From contig DRFO01000020.1 in assembly GCA_011050525.1 (NCBI GenBank), positions 62,001-126,000 of the forward strand: 64,000 nt of DNA. The letters run 5' to 3'. The DNA is from Halopseudomonas xinjiangensis (GTDB lineage: Bacteria; Pseudomonadota; Gammaproteobacteria; Pseudomonadales; Pseudomonadaceae). The notes under the pieces are model-generated. The model was given only the letters and a program-made list of their open reading frames with translations, did no database searches and was not told where the DNA came from. Position numbers and translations under genes: made by a program. This document shows positions 18,379 to 27,074 of the stretch, in pieces. Numbering within the stretch: the stretch's first letter is position 1; every line of letters begins with the position of its first letter.

Positions 18379-18425
18379 GGACGAGACTCTTGCGGTAAAG
18401 GGAATCAGTCGTCAGTCGAGGGGCC

Positions 18426-18602
18426 CTATATCTGGACAAACGTAGCCAGAAAGCGCGCCAGCAAACCCATGCCAACTACCACGGCGAGAATGGCCGACAA
18501 CAGCAACCAGACCTTGAAGGGTTTGCGTTTGACCTGATGGACCGGAGAGCTCAGGTATTCATCGACCCGTTTCTGATCTTCAGGGAACAAGCGGCTTGGC
18601 AT
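18426..18602 (-). CDS. DUF3094 small membrane protein (absent from ORF track)
   Basis: 58 codons, below the ORF-track cut-off: MPSRLFPEDQKRVDEYLSSP, then VHQVKRKPFK, then a hydrophobic helix (VWLLLSAILAVVVGMGLLARFLA) and a short C-terminal tail. This matches the small DUF3094 family known from pseudomonads. A basic segment before one transmembrane helix suggests an N-in membrane protein. It precedes ndh in the same orientation, so it may be an accessory to respiratory or membrane functions; that role is inference. Confidence 0.8.
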   Translation of the reverse strand: MPSRLFPEDQKRVDEYLSSPVHQVKRKPFKVWLLLSAILAVVVGMGLLARFLATFVQI

Positions 18603-18761
18603 GGCATGACCTTTATTGGGAGATACGCAATCTTGTGTTGCGTGTGCAGGCTTGACTGACTATGGGGGCATTCTAGTATGGAGGTGCAAATAATGCATCC
18701 GTCGTGATTGATCCTTTTGCGGTCGCCATCGCAAGACCCAGTCCTCCGAGGTTCCCAGCCA

Positions 18762-19442
18762 ATGCTTGCAGCCAGTTTACTTACCAGTATTCAGCTGATT
18801 TCGGCGCTGGTTCTGTATGCAGGCATCGTACTGTGGGCGTTGGCTTGTGTTCCTTGGGTGGAGCTGATCGCCGATGCGAGGCGGCAACATCTGCTGTTTG
18901 GCAGCGTATTCCTGCTCTGTGTGTTATGGATGGTTCGTCGGGAGTTTGACAACGGTCTGACCTTTCACTTCATTGGCGTTACGGCTGTGGCGCTGCTGCT
19001 CGATTGGCCGCTTGCGATCCTCGCCGGCACGTTGTCGCAGGTGGCGCTGGTATTGCTTGGTTTCGACGACGCGCTGGCATTCGGCATCAACGGGTGGTTG
19101 CGTGTGCTGGTCCCGGTAGCAGTGACCATGCTGATCAGCCAGACGCTGGAGCGGTTCAAGCCGACCAATCTGTTTTCCTATATCTTCGTAAGTGGCTTCC
19201 TGGCGGGCGGACTGGCCGCCATGACGACCATATTGCTGGGCATGGGGCTACTGGCATGGTCGGGTCATCTCGCGTCCCCCGACACTGCCTTCGAATTCAT
19301 CGGATACATGCTGCTCGTGCTGTTCCCCGAAGCCTTTATCAACGGCACGGTGATCACCGCGCTAGTGGTATTTTCGCCCGAATGGGTGGAAACCTTCGAC
19401 AGTGATCGCTATTTCCAGGAACCCTTTGATCCAGACCGGTGA
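18762..19442 (+). CDS. CbiM-like energy-coupling factor permease
   Basis: 226-aa membrane protein with about six helices, resembling the ECF/CbiM-type permease family (LFPEAFINGTVITALVVF near the C-terminus, FGINGWLRVLVPVAVTM in the middle). Such proteins bring in cobalt, nickel or vitamins when coupled to an ATPase, but no ATPase or partner T-component lies nearby. ATG 18762 (MLAASLLTS), preceded by GAGG, is preferred over the upstream ORF start at 18708. Metal or vitamin specificity is unknown. Confidence 0.75.
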   Translation: MLAASLLTSIQLISALVLYAGIVLWALACVPWVELIADARRQHLLFGSVFLLCVLWMVRREFDNGLTFHFIGVTAVALLLDWPLAILAGTLSQVALVLLGFDDALAFGINGWLRVLVPVAVTMLISQTLERFKPTNLFSYIFVSGFLAGGLAAMTTILLGMGLLAWSGHLASPDTAFEFIGYMLLVLFPEAFINGTVITALVVFSPEWVETFDSDRYFQEPFDPDR

Positions 19443-19513
19443 GCCAGCCCGCCTGCGGATAGTTCGTTGCCTTCAGGCGGCCCCGAACATGCTCACCGGT
19501 CGCACGGGGGGAT

Positions 19514-20218
19514 TTACGGAATGCTTACCTCGATCACCCCATCGGCGCTAACGGTGACATCCGCCTGACCGCCTTCAACGGAAGGCACCGACATCTCCCG
19601 GTCTGCCGCCATGCTCATTTTGCTGGCGCCGCGGAACATGACCGGTGGCTGCATGAACTGCGTGTTCAGATTCAGACTGACTATCTTGTAGCCGCTGCCG
19701 CCCAGGCTGCGGGTCGCGATATCGGATCTCGCCCTGAACGCTTCGATTGCTCTCTTGATCAACTCGTCCTCGGTGGTGCGGCGAGTTGTCGGAGACAAGC
19801 TGAACTGCATATCGCCCAGGCTCAGATCATTGAGTAGCTGAGCTGTCAGCGAGGTGAGCCTGGGGAAATCGGTGCTTTCCAGAATGATCTCTCCCCTCTC
19901 GCGCCAGGCGACGATAGTCTGGTGCTTGTCGTCATAAACGGGATGGCTGCTGCGGTTGCCGCTGGAAACTTTTACCCCATTGGTCCCACGAGCTGTTTCC
20001 AGCCCCTGGTTCAGCCGGCGGGTTATCCGTTCTGCCAGCTTGGCTGGCTCGGCGTCCTGATCTTCGGCATAAAAAGTGACCCGCAGCGTGTCATGGCTGA
20101 CTGATTGTTGGACCTCGGCTCGTAGCGAGACCTGGTTATAATGCTGCTGATCCGCCAGGGCCGGTAAGGTCAAGGTCGCAAGGCCGAATAGCAGCGCTAG
20201 TTTGGAAAGATGACGCAT
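19514..20218 (-). CDS. SIMPL-domain periplasmic protein
   Basis: 234 aa with a clear signal peptide (MRHLSKLALLFGLATLTLPALA, cleavage before DQQ). The mature part is a SIMPL (DUF541) domain: YNQVSLRAEVQQSVSHDTLRVTFYAEDQD ... ADVTVSADGVIEV. Such proteins are periplasmic or outer-membrane associated with poorly defined roles in oxidative stress and, in bacteria with surface appendages, assembly. ATG 20218 follows AGGAG and gives the signal peptide; the ORF-track start 63 bp further upstream does not. Confidence 0.88.
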   Translation of the reverse strand: MRHLSKLALLFGLATLTLPALADQQHYNQVSLRAEVQQSVSHDTLRVTFYAEDQDAEPAKLAERITRRLNQGLETARGTNGVKVSSGNRSSHPVYDDKHQTIVAWRERGEIILESTDFPRLTSLTAQLLNDLSLGDMQFSLSPTTRRTTEDELIKRAIEAFRARSDIATRSLGGSGYKIVSLNLNTQFMQPPVMFRGASKMSMAADREMSVPSVEGGQADVTVSADGVIEVSIP

Positions 20219-20346
20219 TGAAGTTCTCCTGAAGAAATGGGGCTTGGCGTCGATAATGGAACAGGATCGCCTGCAAAGCACTTTTTATTCTGTGCGACGC
20301 GGTTGCCAGGTGCTATATCTATTTCTCATCTTCAGGGAGCGTTTTC

Positions 20347-21636
20347 GTGTCTCAGCGGTTTTTCATGAGCCCCAACGCCTTGGCGCTGTCGCCGTCAAGA
20401 CAGAACCTCTGGCACCTCATCCTGATTCGTCTGCTGGTGTTACTGGCACAGTCCCTCTCCGTGGCCGGAGCCTATCTGAGTGGCTGGTTTCCGCTGCCCT
20501 GGGCGCCATTGATTCTGACGCTTGGCGTGTCAGCGCTGGTCTGCGTGCTGACGCTGCTGAGGCTCTCCCGTCGCTGGCCGGTAACGAATCTGGAGTACGG
20601 CTTGCAGATGCTGTTCGACATGCTGATCCACAGCGTGCTGCTCTATTACTCCGGAGGCCCGACCAATCCCTTCGTTTCCTATTATCTGGTACCACTCACC
20701 ATAGCGGCAGCGACCTTGCCATGGCTCTACACCCTGGTGCTGGCCTGTGTGGCGGTGGTCGCCTACAGCGTGCTCCTGGTATGGTATCAGCCGCTGGATG
20801 CATTCGAGCTGCCGGTACGGAGCAATCTGATCAATCTGCACGTGATCGGCATGTGGTTGAATTTTGCCATGAGTGCCAGTTTGATCAGTCTCTTTGTGGT
20901 ACGAATGGCGGCCGCGTTGAGGCAGCATGCGGAGCGTTTGGCGGAGCGCCGCGAACAGGGTATCCGGGATGCTCAGCTGCTCGGCATCGCCAGCGTAGCT
21001 GCCGGGGCTGCGCACGAATTATCTACCCCCCTGTCGACGATGAGCGTGCTGCTCAAGGATCTGCGTACCGATTATCCCGATCCACATCTCCAGGAGGATC
21101 TGGCACTGCTGCAGCAGCAGGTCATGCAGTGCAAGGAAAGCCTCCAGCATATGGTTCGCACCGCTGAAGACAACCGTCGGCAGCCGCGTCGGGTGGAGAT
21201 GGCTGACGCTTGGCTTCAGGCGCTACTGGCCCGCTGGCACCTGATGCGACCGGAGGCCAGTTGGCAATGGAAGGCCCTGCCCAAGGGCCAGGCGCCGATG
21301 GTGGAGGCCGGTCCTGAGCTGGGGCAGGCGATTCTGAATCTGCTCAACAATGCGGCTGATGCCTGCCCCGATAACATAACCGTTGGGCTGGAGTGGGATG
21401 AGAGGCGCCTGCGACTCTGTATTCGCGATCACGGCCCGGGCGTTCCCCTGCATATTGCCGAGCAGCTAGGCACGCCTTTCTTGACGACCAAAGGCAAAAA
21501 AGGATTTGGATTGGGACTATTTCTTAGCCAGGCCGCAGTGGAGCGTCTGGGCGGGACCGTTAGGCTTTTCAACCAGGACGGTGGCGGGACCTTGACTGAG
21601 GTGCTGCTGCCTATAGCGACGCAGGTGGATGCATGA
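20347..21636 (+). CDS. roxS: Redox sensor histidine kinase RoxS (RegB/PrrB family)
   Basis: Membrane sensor kinase controlling respiratory genes. Six N-terminal helices include the RegB quinone-binding motif GGxxNPF (GGPTNPF, residues 103-109). The H-box AGAAHELSTPLSTM carries H223, and C262 in VMQCKESL lies where the redox-active cysteine of RegB is found. The ATPase N-, G1- and G2-boxes are NNAADAC, DHGPGV and GFGLGLFL. GTG 20347 with AGGGAG upstream is the likely start; ATG 20365 is an alternative. Overlaps roxR by 4 nt. Confidence 0.92.
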   Translation: MSQRFFMSPNALALSPSRQNLWHLILIRLLVLLAQSLSVAGAYLSGWFPLPWAPLILTLGVSALVCVLTLLRLSRRWPVTNLEYGLQMLFDMLIHSVLLYYSGGPTNPFVSYYLVPLTIAAATLPWLYTLVLACVAVVAYSVLLVWYQPLDAFELPVRSNLINLHVIGMWLNFAMSASLISLFVVRMAAALRQHAERLAERREQGIRDAQLLGIASVAAGAAHELSTPLSTMSVLLKDLRTDYPDPHLQEDLALLQQQVMQCKESLQHMVRTAEDNRRQPRRVEMADAWLQALLARWHLMRPEASWQWKALPKGQAPMVEAGPELGQAILNLLNNAADACPDNITVGLEWDERRLRLCIRDHGPGVPLHIAEQLGTPFLTTKGKKGFGLGLFLSQAAVERLGGTVRLFNQDGGGTLTEVLLPIATQVDA

Positions 21637-22187
21637 ACGACGAACTCAACCAGGACGATCAGCCTCTTTTACTGCTGGTCGACGATGACCAGACCTTCAT
21701 TCGGGTGATGGCGCGCGCCCTGGTTCGCCGCGGATTGAGAGTCAATACGGCGAGCGACGCAGAGCAAGCCATGATTCTGGCAAGGGAGGAACGGCCGGAT
21801 TTCGCCGTACTGGATCTGAAAATGGAGGGCGATTCAGGGCTGGTTTTGCTGCCAAGGCTTCATGAGCTTTACCCTGACCTGAAGGTTGTCATACTTACCG
21901 GCTATTCCAGCATTGCCACTGCAGTAGAGGCGATCAAGCGTGGTGCCTGCAATTACCTGTGCAAGCCCGCCGACGCGGATGATGTGCTCACGGCGCTGCT
22001 ATCGGATCAGGCCGACCCAGACACCCTGGTGCCTGACCATCCGATGTCCGTTGACAGGCTCCAGTGGGAACATATTCAGCGCGTCCTGGCCGAGCATGAA
22101 GGGAATATCTCAGCCACAGCCAGGGCTCTTGGAATGCACCGCCGTACCCTGCAGCGCAAGCTGCAGAAGCGACCGGTGCGTCGCTGA
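21633..22187 (+). CDS. roxR: Response regulator RoxR (RegA/PrrA family)
   Basis: 184 aa: receiver domain with acidic pocket DDD (residues 17-19), phosphoacceptor D61 (AVLDLKMEGDSG) and conserved K (LCKPAD), then a short Pro-rich linker and a Fis-type helix-turn-helix (EGNISATARALGMHRRTLQRKL). This is the RegA/PrrA/ActR layout. Partner of the upstream RoxS, coupled by ATGA. Expected targets are terminal-oxidase and energy-metabolism genes elsewhere in the genome. Confidence 0.93.
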   Translation: MNDELNQDDQPLLLLVDDDQTFIRVMARALVRRGLRVNTASDAEQAMILAREERPDFAVLDLKMEGDSGLVLLPRLHELYPDLKVVILTGYSSIATAVEAIKRGACNYLCKPADADDVLTALLSDQADPDTLVPDHPMSVDRLQWEHIQRVLAEHEGNISATARALGMHRRTLQRKLQKRPVRR

Positions 22188-22192
22188 TTGAA

Positions 22193-22229
22193 TGCGCCAG
22201 AGCCCCTAACGATCAAAGGTTCTGGCGTA
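22193..22229. terminator. Hairpin shared by convergent roxR and Tim44-like gene
   Basis: TGCGCCAGAGCC pairs with GGTTCTGGCGTA (12 bp with two G-U pairs), just after roxR and overlapping the end of the convergent gene. No long T run. Confidence 0.4.
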
Positions 22230-23040
22230 TCCCGTGAATGATCCACGGCTGGTTTTCACCGGCCGCGCGTTCCAGGCGCCAGCTCTCGTCAAACCAGGTG
22301 CCTTCATGCTCCGGTGCATCACGGTCCAGACCAGTGAAATTCACCGTTGCCACGGCCCGTCCAGCAATTTCTTCGATACCATCAAGCCGCAGGCTGAGTT
22401 GCTCGACAAAACCGTTGGGCGTAGGCGGATTCTCGCTTCTGGCCGCCAGCATTTCGTCCAGCAGCAGCGGGTCCACATATTCGGCCATGCCGGCTGTATC
22501 TCCGTCGCGCCAGTTACGCTGCAGCGTATAGAAATGTTCTTCTGCGGCGCCGAGAAAACGCTCCTCATCAAACCAGGCGGGTACCGATTTGGCTGGGCGA
22601 ACCGAAGAATAGCCTTCGGTAGCCGGAGGCGGCGCCGCGTTACCCGGAAAATGCCCCATTCCGGCTGGTTGGGCATGCGGCTGCGAAACCTGACGACGGG
22701 AAAAAAGCTTGAACAGCACGAAGGCGATAAGCCCGACGATCAGAATGTCGAACAGTTGAATGCCCTGAAAGCCGTCGCCGAACAACATCGCGGCCAGCAG
22801 TCCGCCCGCCGCGATACCCGCCAGGGGGCCCAGCCAGCGCCGTGCGCCAGAGGTTGCCGCAGCCTGTCCCGCCTGATTGCGCGGTGCGGCTTGTTGTTCC
22901 TGCTGCCGTTGGGCGGGCTGGCTTCGCTGGGCTGGCGCCGAACCAAAGCTCTTGCCGCCGCCGAATCGTCTGGCCTCCGCGTCAGGAACGCTGATCCCTA
23001 TCATCAAGAAAACCGTGAAAAATGGCAGTAACCAACGCAT
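22213..23040 (-). CDS. Tim44-like domain membrane protein
   Basis: 275 aa. An N-terminal signal or anchor segment (MRWLLPFFTVFLMIGISVPDAEA) precedes a Gly/Gln/Ala/Pro-rich low-complexity linker, two hydrophobic helices (LGPLAGIAAGGLLAAMLFGDG, IQLFDILIVGLIAFVLFKLF), and a C-terminal Tim44-like/NTF2-fold domain (AAEEHFYTLQRNWRDGDTAGMAEYV ... FDESWRLER). Function in bacteria is unresolved; the mitochondrial homologue helps protein import. ATG 23040 follows AGGAG; the ORF-track start adds 13 unconserved residues. Confidence 0.85.
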   Translation of the reverse strand: MRWLLPFFTVFLMIGISVPDAEARRFGGGKSFGSAPAQRSQPAQRQQEQQAAPRNQAGQAAATSGARRWLGPLAGIAAGGLLAAMLFGDGFQGIQLFDILIVGLIAFVLFKLFSRRQVSQPHAQPAGMGHFPGNAAPPPATEGYSSVRPAKSVPAWFDEERFLGAAEEHFYTLQRNWRDGDTAGMAEYVDPLLLDEMLAARSENPPTPNGFVEQLSLRLDGIEEIAGRAVATVNFTGLDRDAPEHEGTWFDESWRLERAAGENQPWIIHGIRQNL

Positions 23041-23152
23041 GGCAATCACTCCTAAATAATCAGCTGCGAATCTTGCCAAACACTATTGGTCATTTGCCAG
23101 CTTTAATGTGTATCGTGGTAGGACAGTCTAGCAGCAAGGCGAGGGCTCCAGC

Positions 23153-24172
23153 ATGTTTGCAACGATGCGGTCAGACAAAATGCAGGCTTTGCATTTTTTT
23201 GCGGATGAAGCGACCGGCCTGGAAGCCATAATTGCGATTCACAACACGCGGTTGGGTCCTGCGCTGGGCGGGTGCCGGTACCAACCTTACGCGGGGCTGG
23301 ACGAGGCCGTGGCCGATGCCATGCGCCTCGCCAAGGGCATGAGTTACAAGGCTGCCTTGGCCGGACTGGAGCAGGGCGGAGGCAAGGCCGTGATCCTGCG
23401 TAAACCCCACCTGGAAAATCGAGCTGCGTTGTTCGAGGCGTTCGGCCGTTGCATAGCCTCATTGCGTGGCGGCTACATTACGGCAGTGGACAGCGGCACC
23501 AGCAGCGAAGACATGGATTGCATCGCGCAGGAAACCGGTTTCGTTACCAGCACCACCAAGGCGGGTGATCCGTCTCCGCACACCGCGTTGGGGGTGCTTG
23601 CCGGAATCCGCGCGGCGGCGCGGGCGCGCCTCAAGCAGGACGATCTCCAGGGCGTGAGGATCATGCTGCAGGGCCTGGGCAATGTAGGCTACAGCCTGGC
23701 TGAACTGCTGGTATCCGAGGGGGCTGACCTGATGGTGGCTGACATTGATCCCGGCAAGGTGCGTCTGGCTGTCGATGAGCTGGGCGTTCACCCCATTGCG
23801 CTGGGGGCTATCTACGAAGCCCCATGTGACATTTTCGCGCCCTGCGGGCTGGGCGGGATACTTAATGCTGCGACCATTGCCCAGCTGCGCTGCGCCGCGG
23901 TCGCAGGTGCAGCAAACAACCAATTGGCGAGTGACGATGCTGCTGATTTGCTGGATAGCCGCGGCATCCTCTACACGCCGGATTACGTCATCAATGCAGG
24001 TGGGTTGCTTTATGTAGCGCTTACTCACCGTGGCGTCGCGCCGGGCGAAATTGCCGGGCGGATCAGCCAGATAGGCCAAAGGTTGGACAGCATATTTGAC
24101 CAGAGCCTGGCGGAAGGCCGATCCCCAGGGGAAATCGCCGATCGCCAGGCTGAAGCGATACTGTATGGCTAG
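23153..24172 (+). CDS. Leucine dehydrogenase-type amino acid dehydrogenase
   Basis: NAD-dependent oxidative deamination of branched-chain amino acids (Glu/Leu/Phe/Val dehydrogenase family). The substrate-binding lysine region KGMSYKAALAG and the catalytic-lysine motif GGGKAVI (K78) are intact, as are TAVDSGTSSEDMD and the Rossmann motif GLGNVGYSLAELL. 339 aa, shorter than glutamate dehydrogenases and right for leucine dehydrogenase. Leucine rather than valine or phenylalanine preference is inferred. Confidence 0.88.
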   Translation: MFATMRSDKMQALHFFADEATGLEAIIAIHNTRLGPALGGCRYQPYAGLDEAVADAMRLAKGMSYKAALAGLEQGGGKAVILRKPHLENRAALFEAFGRCIASLRGGYITAVDSGTSSEDMDCIAQETGFVTSTTKAGDPSPHTALGVLAGIRAAARARLKQDDLQGVRIMLQGLGNVGYSLAELLVSEGADLMVADIDPGKVRLAVDELGVHPIALGAIYEAPCDIFAPCGLGGILNAATIAQLRCAAVAGAANNQLASDDAADLLDSRGILYTPDYVINAGGLLYVALTHRGVAPGEIAGRISQIGQRLDSIFDQSLAEGRSPGEIADRQAEAILYG

Positions 24173-24173
24173 C

Positions 24174-25007
24174 TCAGCCCTTGTCCGGCCTGTTCAGGCC
24201 AAACCGCTTGCGCAACCTGGCGTCGAGAATAGATGTGGGCAGCCAGCGTTTGAGGCTGACCATCTTGCGGCTGTCGGTGCCTATCAATACTTCTTCGGGG
24301 CGTAGCGGGTTCTTCACGTATTTCATCAGTTCCCTGGCGAAGTCCGTTGCTGATGTCGAGCTTGCCTTCTGCGACGCCTTGGCCCTGGCTCGCACGGCTT
24401 GTTCCCATGGTTTGAACCAGGAATTGTCGGCCATGGTGATCGCCGCGCTGGCATTGTTGCCAAAATCAGAAGCGATGGCGCCAGGTTTGACGGTCAGCAC
24501 ATTGATTCCGAACGGAGCGAGTTCCAGCCGCAACGCATCCGAAAGGGAATGCAGGGCAGCCTTGGAGGCTCCGTAGACACCGGAAAAAGGCGTGGTGGTA
24601 ATACCGGATACGCTACCGATATTGATGACCAGTCCCTCGCTCGCACGCAGCAAGTCCGCGGTCAACCGCACCAGCTGCAGCGGGGCGAACACGTTGGTAT
24701 CGAACTGCCGCAGCAGCGTGTCCCGGTCGGCATCCAGCACCGGACCCATGGCGCCGTAACCTGCATTGTTTATCAGCACATCCAGCCTGCCGGCCTCGGC
24801 TTGGAGCCGCGTGGTACACGCGAGTAGTTGAGCCTCGTCGTTGACTTCCAGGGTTACCGCAATCGCTCCCCGTGCAACAAGGGGAGCCAGCGTGTCGGGA
24901 TTCCGAGCGGTGGCCCACACCTTGTACCCTTCATCAAGAAAGGTATGCGCAAGCGCCTGACCGATGCCGGAGGAGCAGCCAGTAATCAACGCGACGGGTT
25001 GGTTCAT
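24174..25007 (-). CDS. SDR-family oxidoreductase
   Basis: 277-aa classical short-chain dehydrogenase. Cofactor motif TGCSSGIG at residues 9-16 and ATARN after beta-2 suggest NADP(H) preference. NNAGYGAMG, IGSVSG and the catalytic YGASK (Y, K) are present. The C-terminal extension (about 40 residues, RPEEVLIGTDSRK) resembles SDRs acting on retinol- or steroid-like lipids, but the substrate is unknown. It is convergent with and almost abuts leucine dehydrogenase (1-bp gap). Confidence 0.88.
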   Translation of the reverse strand: MNQPVALITGCSSGIGQALAHTFLDEGYKVWATARNPDTLAPLVARGAIAVTLEVNDEAQLLACTTRLQAEAGRLDVLINNAGYGAMGPVLDADRDTLLRQFDTNVFAPLQLVRLTADLLRASEGLVINIGSVSGITTTPFSGVYGASKAALHSLSDALRLELAPFGINVLTVKPGAIASDFGNNASAAITMADNSWFKPWEQAVRARAKASQKASSTSATDFARELMKYVKNPLRPEEVLIGTDSRKMVSLKRWLPTSILDARLRKRFGLNRPDKG

Positions 25008-25029
25008 CTCATGTCCTTGTCAGTTTTCA

Positions 25030-25491
25030 TCAATCGAAGTCAGCTCTTATGCGATCCGCCCGGTATTCCAGATCCGGAGCGCGGTATCCTGTTCGCAGGC
25101 GAGGCGGATCAAAGCAGCGCTCCCAGTTCTGCCCCGGCGCCAGCGCCGCGTCAACTCGGTAGGTAGCGTCCGAGCTGCTTATATCCAGCAGGTTACTGTT
25201 ATAGCCGGTTTGCGTGGCCAGCAAGCGCCAGCTGATATTTGCAGCGGTTTTGGCGCTACCGTTGTCTACTGTCACCTTCAGCGGCTTGCCGAACTCACAG
25301 TCGTCGGGTGAATAACGAACGTCGATGTCCAACTGCTGCGTCTGTCTGCTTTCGAGCCACTGGAAGAAAACGGCGCCTATGGCAAGCAGCAGGGCCAGCC
25401 CTGCGACGATAGCGCTTGCCGGCAATGTGATCCGGGGAAAGCGTACCAGCAGTACCAGCCATATCAGCAACAGGACGAGGCCAAAAAGCAT
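25030..25491 (-). CDS. Hypothetical membrane-anchored protein
   Basis: 153 aa: two hydrophobic helices at the N-terminus (LFGLVLLLIWLVLLV and ITLPASAIVAGLALLLAIGAVFF), then a beta-rich periplasmic-type domain (LDIDVRYSPDDCEFGKPLKVTVDNGSAKTAANISW) with two cysteines. Orthologues occur in pseudomonads without assigned function. It follows the TatD-type gene on the same strand (47-bp gap) and may be co-transcribed with it and the SDR. Confidence 0.7.
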   Translation of the reverse strand: MLFGLVLLLIWLVLLVRFPRITLPASAIVAGLALLLAIGAVFFQWLESRQTQQLDIDVRYSPDDCEFGKPLKVTVDNGSAKTAANISWRLLATQTGYNSNLLDISSSDATYRVDAALAPGQNWERCFDPPRLRTGYRAPDLEYRADRIRADFD

Positions 25492-25538
25492 AGGGTTTTC
25501 CTTGGAGGATTCGGCTCAACCTTAGCAGACCGCCACCC

Positions 25539-26333
25539 TCAATACACCGCAGTGGGATCCCAGCCAAACAATTCACAGGTGTTATTAAGGCAGGCCTCAG
25601 CCAGCTGTTCCGGTGTCTCGCCGCGCAGGGTCGCCAGGATTTCGCAGATACGCGGCAGATGCACCGGGCTGTTGCGCTGGTGAGCATTGAACGCAGGCGA
25701 CATATCTGGCGCATCCGTTTCAAGTACCAGGCTCGTTGCTGGTAGCTCGGCGATGACGCGACGCAGACGCGTCGCCTGTTCCCATGTCGCCGCGCCACCC
25801 AGGCCGAGCTTGAAGCCCAGCTTGATGTATTCCCGGGCCTCTTCACGGCTCCCCGCAAAGGCATGAACGATGCCGGCCCGCGCCAGGCGATAACGTTTGA
25901 GCGTCGCAATCATTTGCGCATGAGCTCGGCGCACATGGAGCAGAACGGGGAGATTGAAGTCACTCGCCAACTTGAGCTGCGCTTCAAGCACATGCTGTTG
26001 GCGCTCGCGGTCAAGGTCGGTGAGCAGATAATCCAGGCCGATTTCGCCGACGGCGCAGCAGTGCGGGTCACCTGCCAGGCTTTCCAATCTGGCCCGCAGA
26101 AGCGCGATATGTCCAGGCCGGTGTTCATTGATAAACACCGGGTGCAGACCGAATGCCGCAAATAGACTGGGTTCAGACGAGACCATGTGCCACAAACGAT
26201 CCCAGTGGCTGCTGGTAATACCCATTACCAGTATGCGGACTACGCCCCCAGCGTGGGCGTCCGTGATGACTTTCTGACGGTCGGCGTCAAAATCCGGACA
26301 GTCGAGGTGGGTATGGGTATCAATATGACGCAT
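25539..26333 (-). CDS. TatD-family metal-dependent hydrolase
   Basis: 264-aa TIM-barrel amidohydrolase of the TatD/YjjV family, generally 3'-5' DNA exonucleases in repair or turnover. The metal motif HxH is in DTHTHLD (residues 5-11), GEIGLDY supplies the bridging Glu, and LLHVRRAH, IVHAFAGS and LETDAPDM supply the later ligands. ATG 26333 is used by family likeness; ATG 26369 (MLHLLFSPYASI) has a better-placed GGGAAA upstream and could be the true start, adding 12 residues. Confidence 0.88.
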   Translation of the reverse strand: MRHIDTHTHLDCPDFDADRQKVITDAHAGGVVRILVMGITSSHWDRLWHMVSSEPSLFAAFGLHPVFINEHRPGHIALLRARLESLAGDPHCCAVGEIGLDYLLTDLDRERQQHVLEAQLKLASDFNLPVLLHVRRAHAQMIATLKRYRLARAGIVHAFAGSREEAREYIKLGFKLGLGGAATWEQATRLRRVIAELPATSLVLETDAPDMSPAFNAHQRNSPVHLPRICEILATLRGETPEQLAEACLNNTCELFGWDPTAVY

Positions 26334-26587
26334 AATTGACGCATAAGGGCTGAATAATAAATGAAGCATGGCAGTTTCCCGAAGAATCTGCCAATTGGAT
26401 GTTGTCTGGATGAGGACGGCATTTACGCGTTGCTATGAATGTTGAATGCGTTGCACGTGCTTACGCGGCGTGAAGTCCATGGAATGGTCGCCGCTACTGT
26501 TGCACGCTGACGGAACTGGCCGGTCCGCTTATGCGGCGGAGTAAGCCTTTTTAATGAGAGCTTGATCACAAACGGAGTGTGATAGGC

Positions 26588-27025
26588 ATGAAAAAGTTTT
26601 TTGGAGAAGGTGTCAGCAATTGGGTGAGCATGACCTGTGGGTTTGGCTTTCTAGTGTCTGGAGTGGGAGCGGCAGCAGGGCCAGTTGTTGCAGACGACCT
26701 GTTGAGTTCCCCACCGCTCGAAGCCCACAATAGTGGTTACTATTACGAACAGGCTCCCCGCCTGCAGCCTCTGGTTTGTCAGGTGTTAAGAGTATCCGGT
26801 GACGGCGCCAGTCAGTCGGAGTTGTATTGGGGAGTGTCGAAGCTGAGGATCGCGCAGACCTCTGAATACGGAGGGGAAGCCAGGGCGGGACTATGCAGGG
26901 CGCGCCCCGGCCAGGCGGCCGTGGCTCGACGTCCGGCGATAGCGCTCCAGCCAGATGCATCCGACCATAAGCGAATCCGGCACGGCATCGAGGCGTATCG
27001 TCGCGCCAATACGCTGACTTTTTGA
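26588..27025 (+). CDS. Hypothetical exported protein
   Basis: 145 aa with a likely signal peptide (MKKFFGEGVSNWVSMTCGFGFLVSGVGAAAG). The mature part is short, has two cysteines, and is not recognised. A region with SEYGGEARAGLCRARPGQAA is Arg/Ala/Gly-rich and could be non-globular. GTG 26579 or ATG 26588 both follow AACGGAG. No operon partner: the upstream gene is divergent and prfC is convergent. A perfect hairpin right after the stop supports a real transcript end, but the coding call is moderate. Confidence 0.5.
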   Translation: MKKFFGEGVSNWVSMTCGFGFLVSGVGAAAGPVVADDLLSSPPLEAHNSGYYYEQAPRLQPLVCQVLRVSGDGASQSELYWGVSKLRIAQTSEYGGEARAGLCRARPGQAAVARRPAIALQPDASDHKRIRHGIEAYRRANTLTF

Positions 27026-27031
27026 GAACCG

Positions 27032-27059
27032 CATGCTCATCTGTTACCCGATGAGCATG
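27032..27059. terminator. Bidirectional hairpin between convergent genes
   Basis: A perfect 10-bp stem, CATGCTCATC / GATGAGCATG, with an 8-nt loop (TGTTACCC), lies between the hypothetical exported protein gene and prfC. The T-tract is weak on both sides. Confidence 0.55.
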
Positions 27060-27074
27060 TATTACCAGGTTTTC

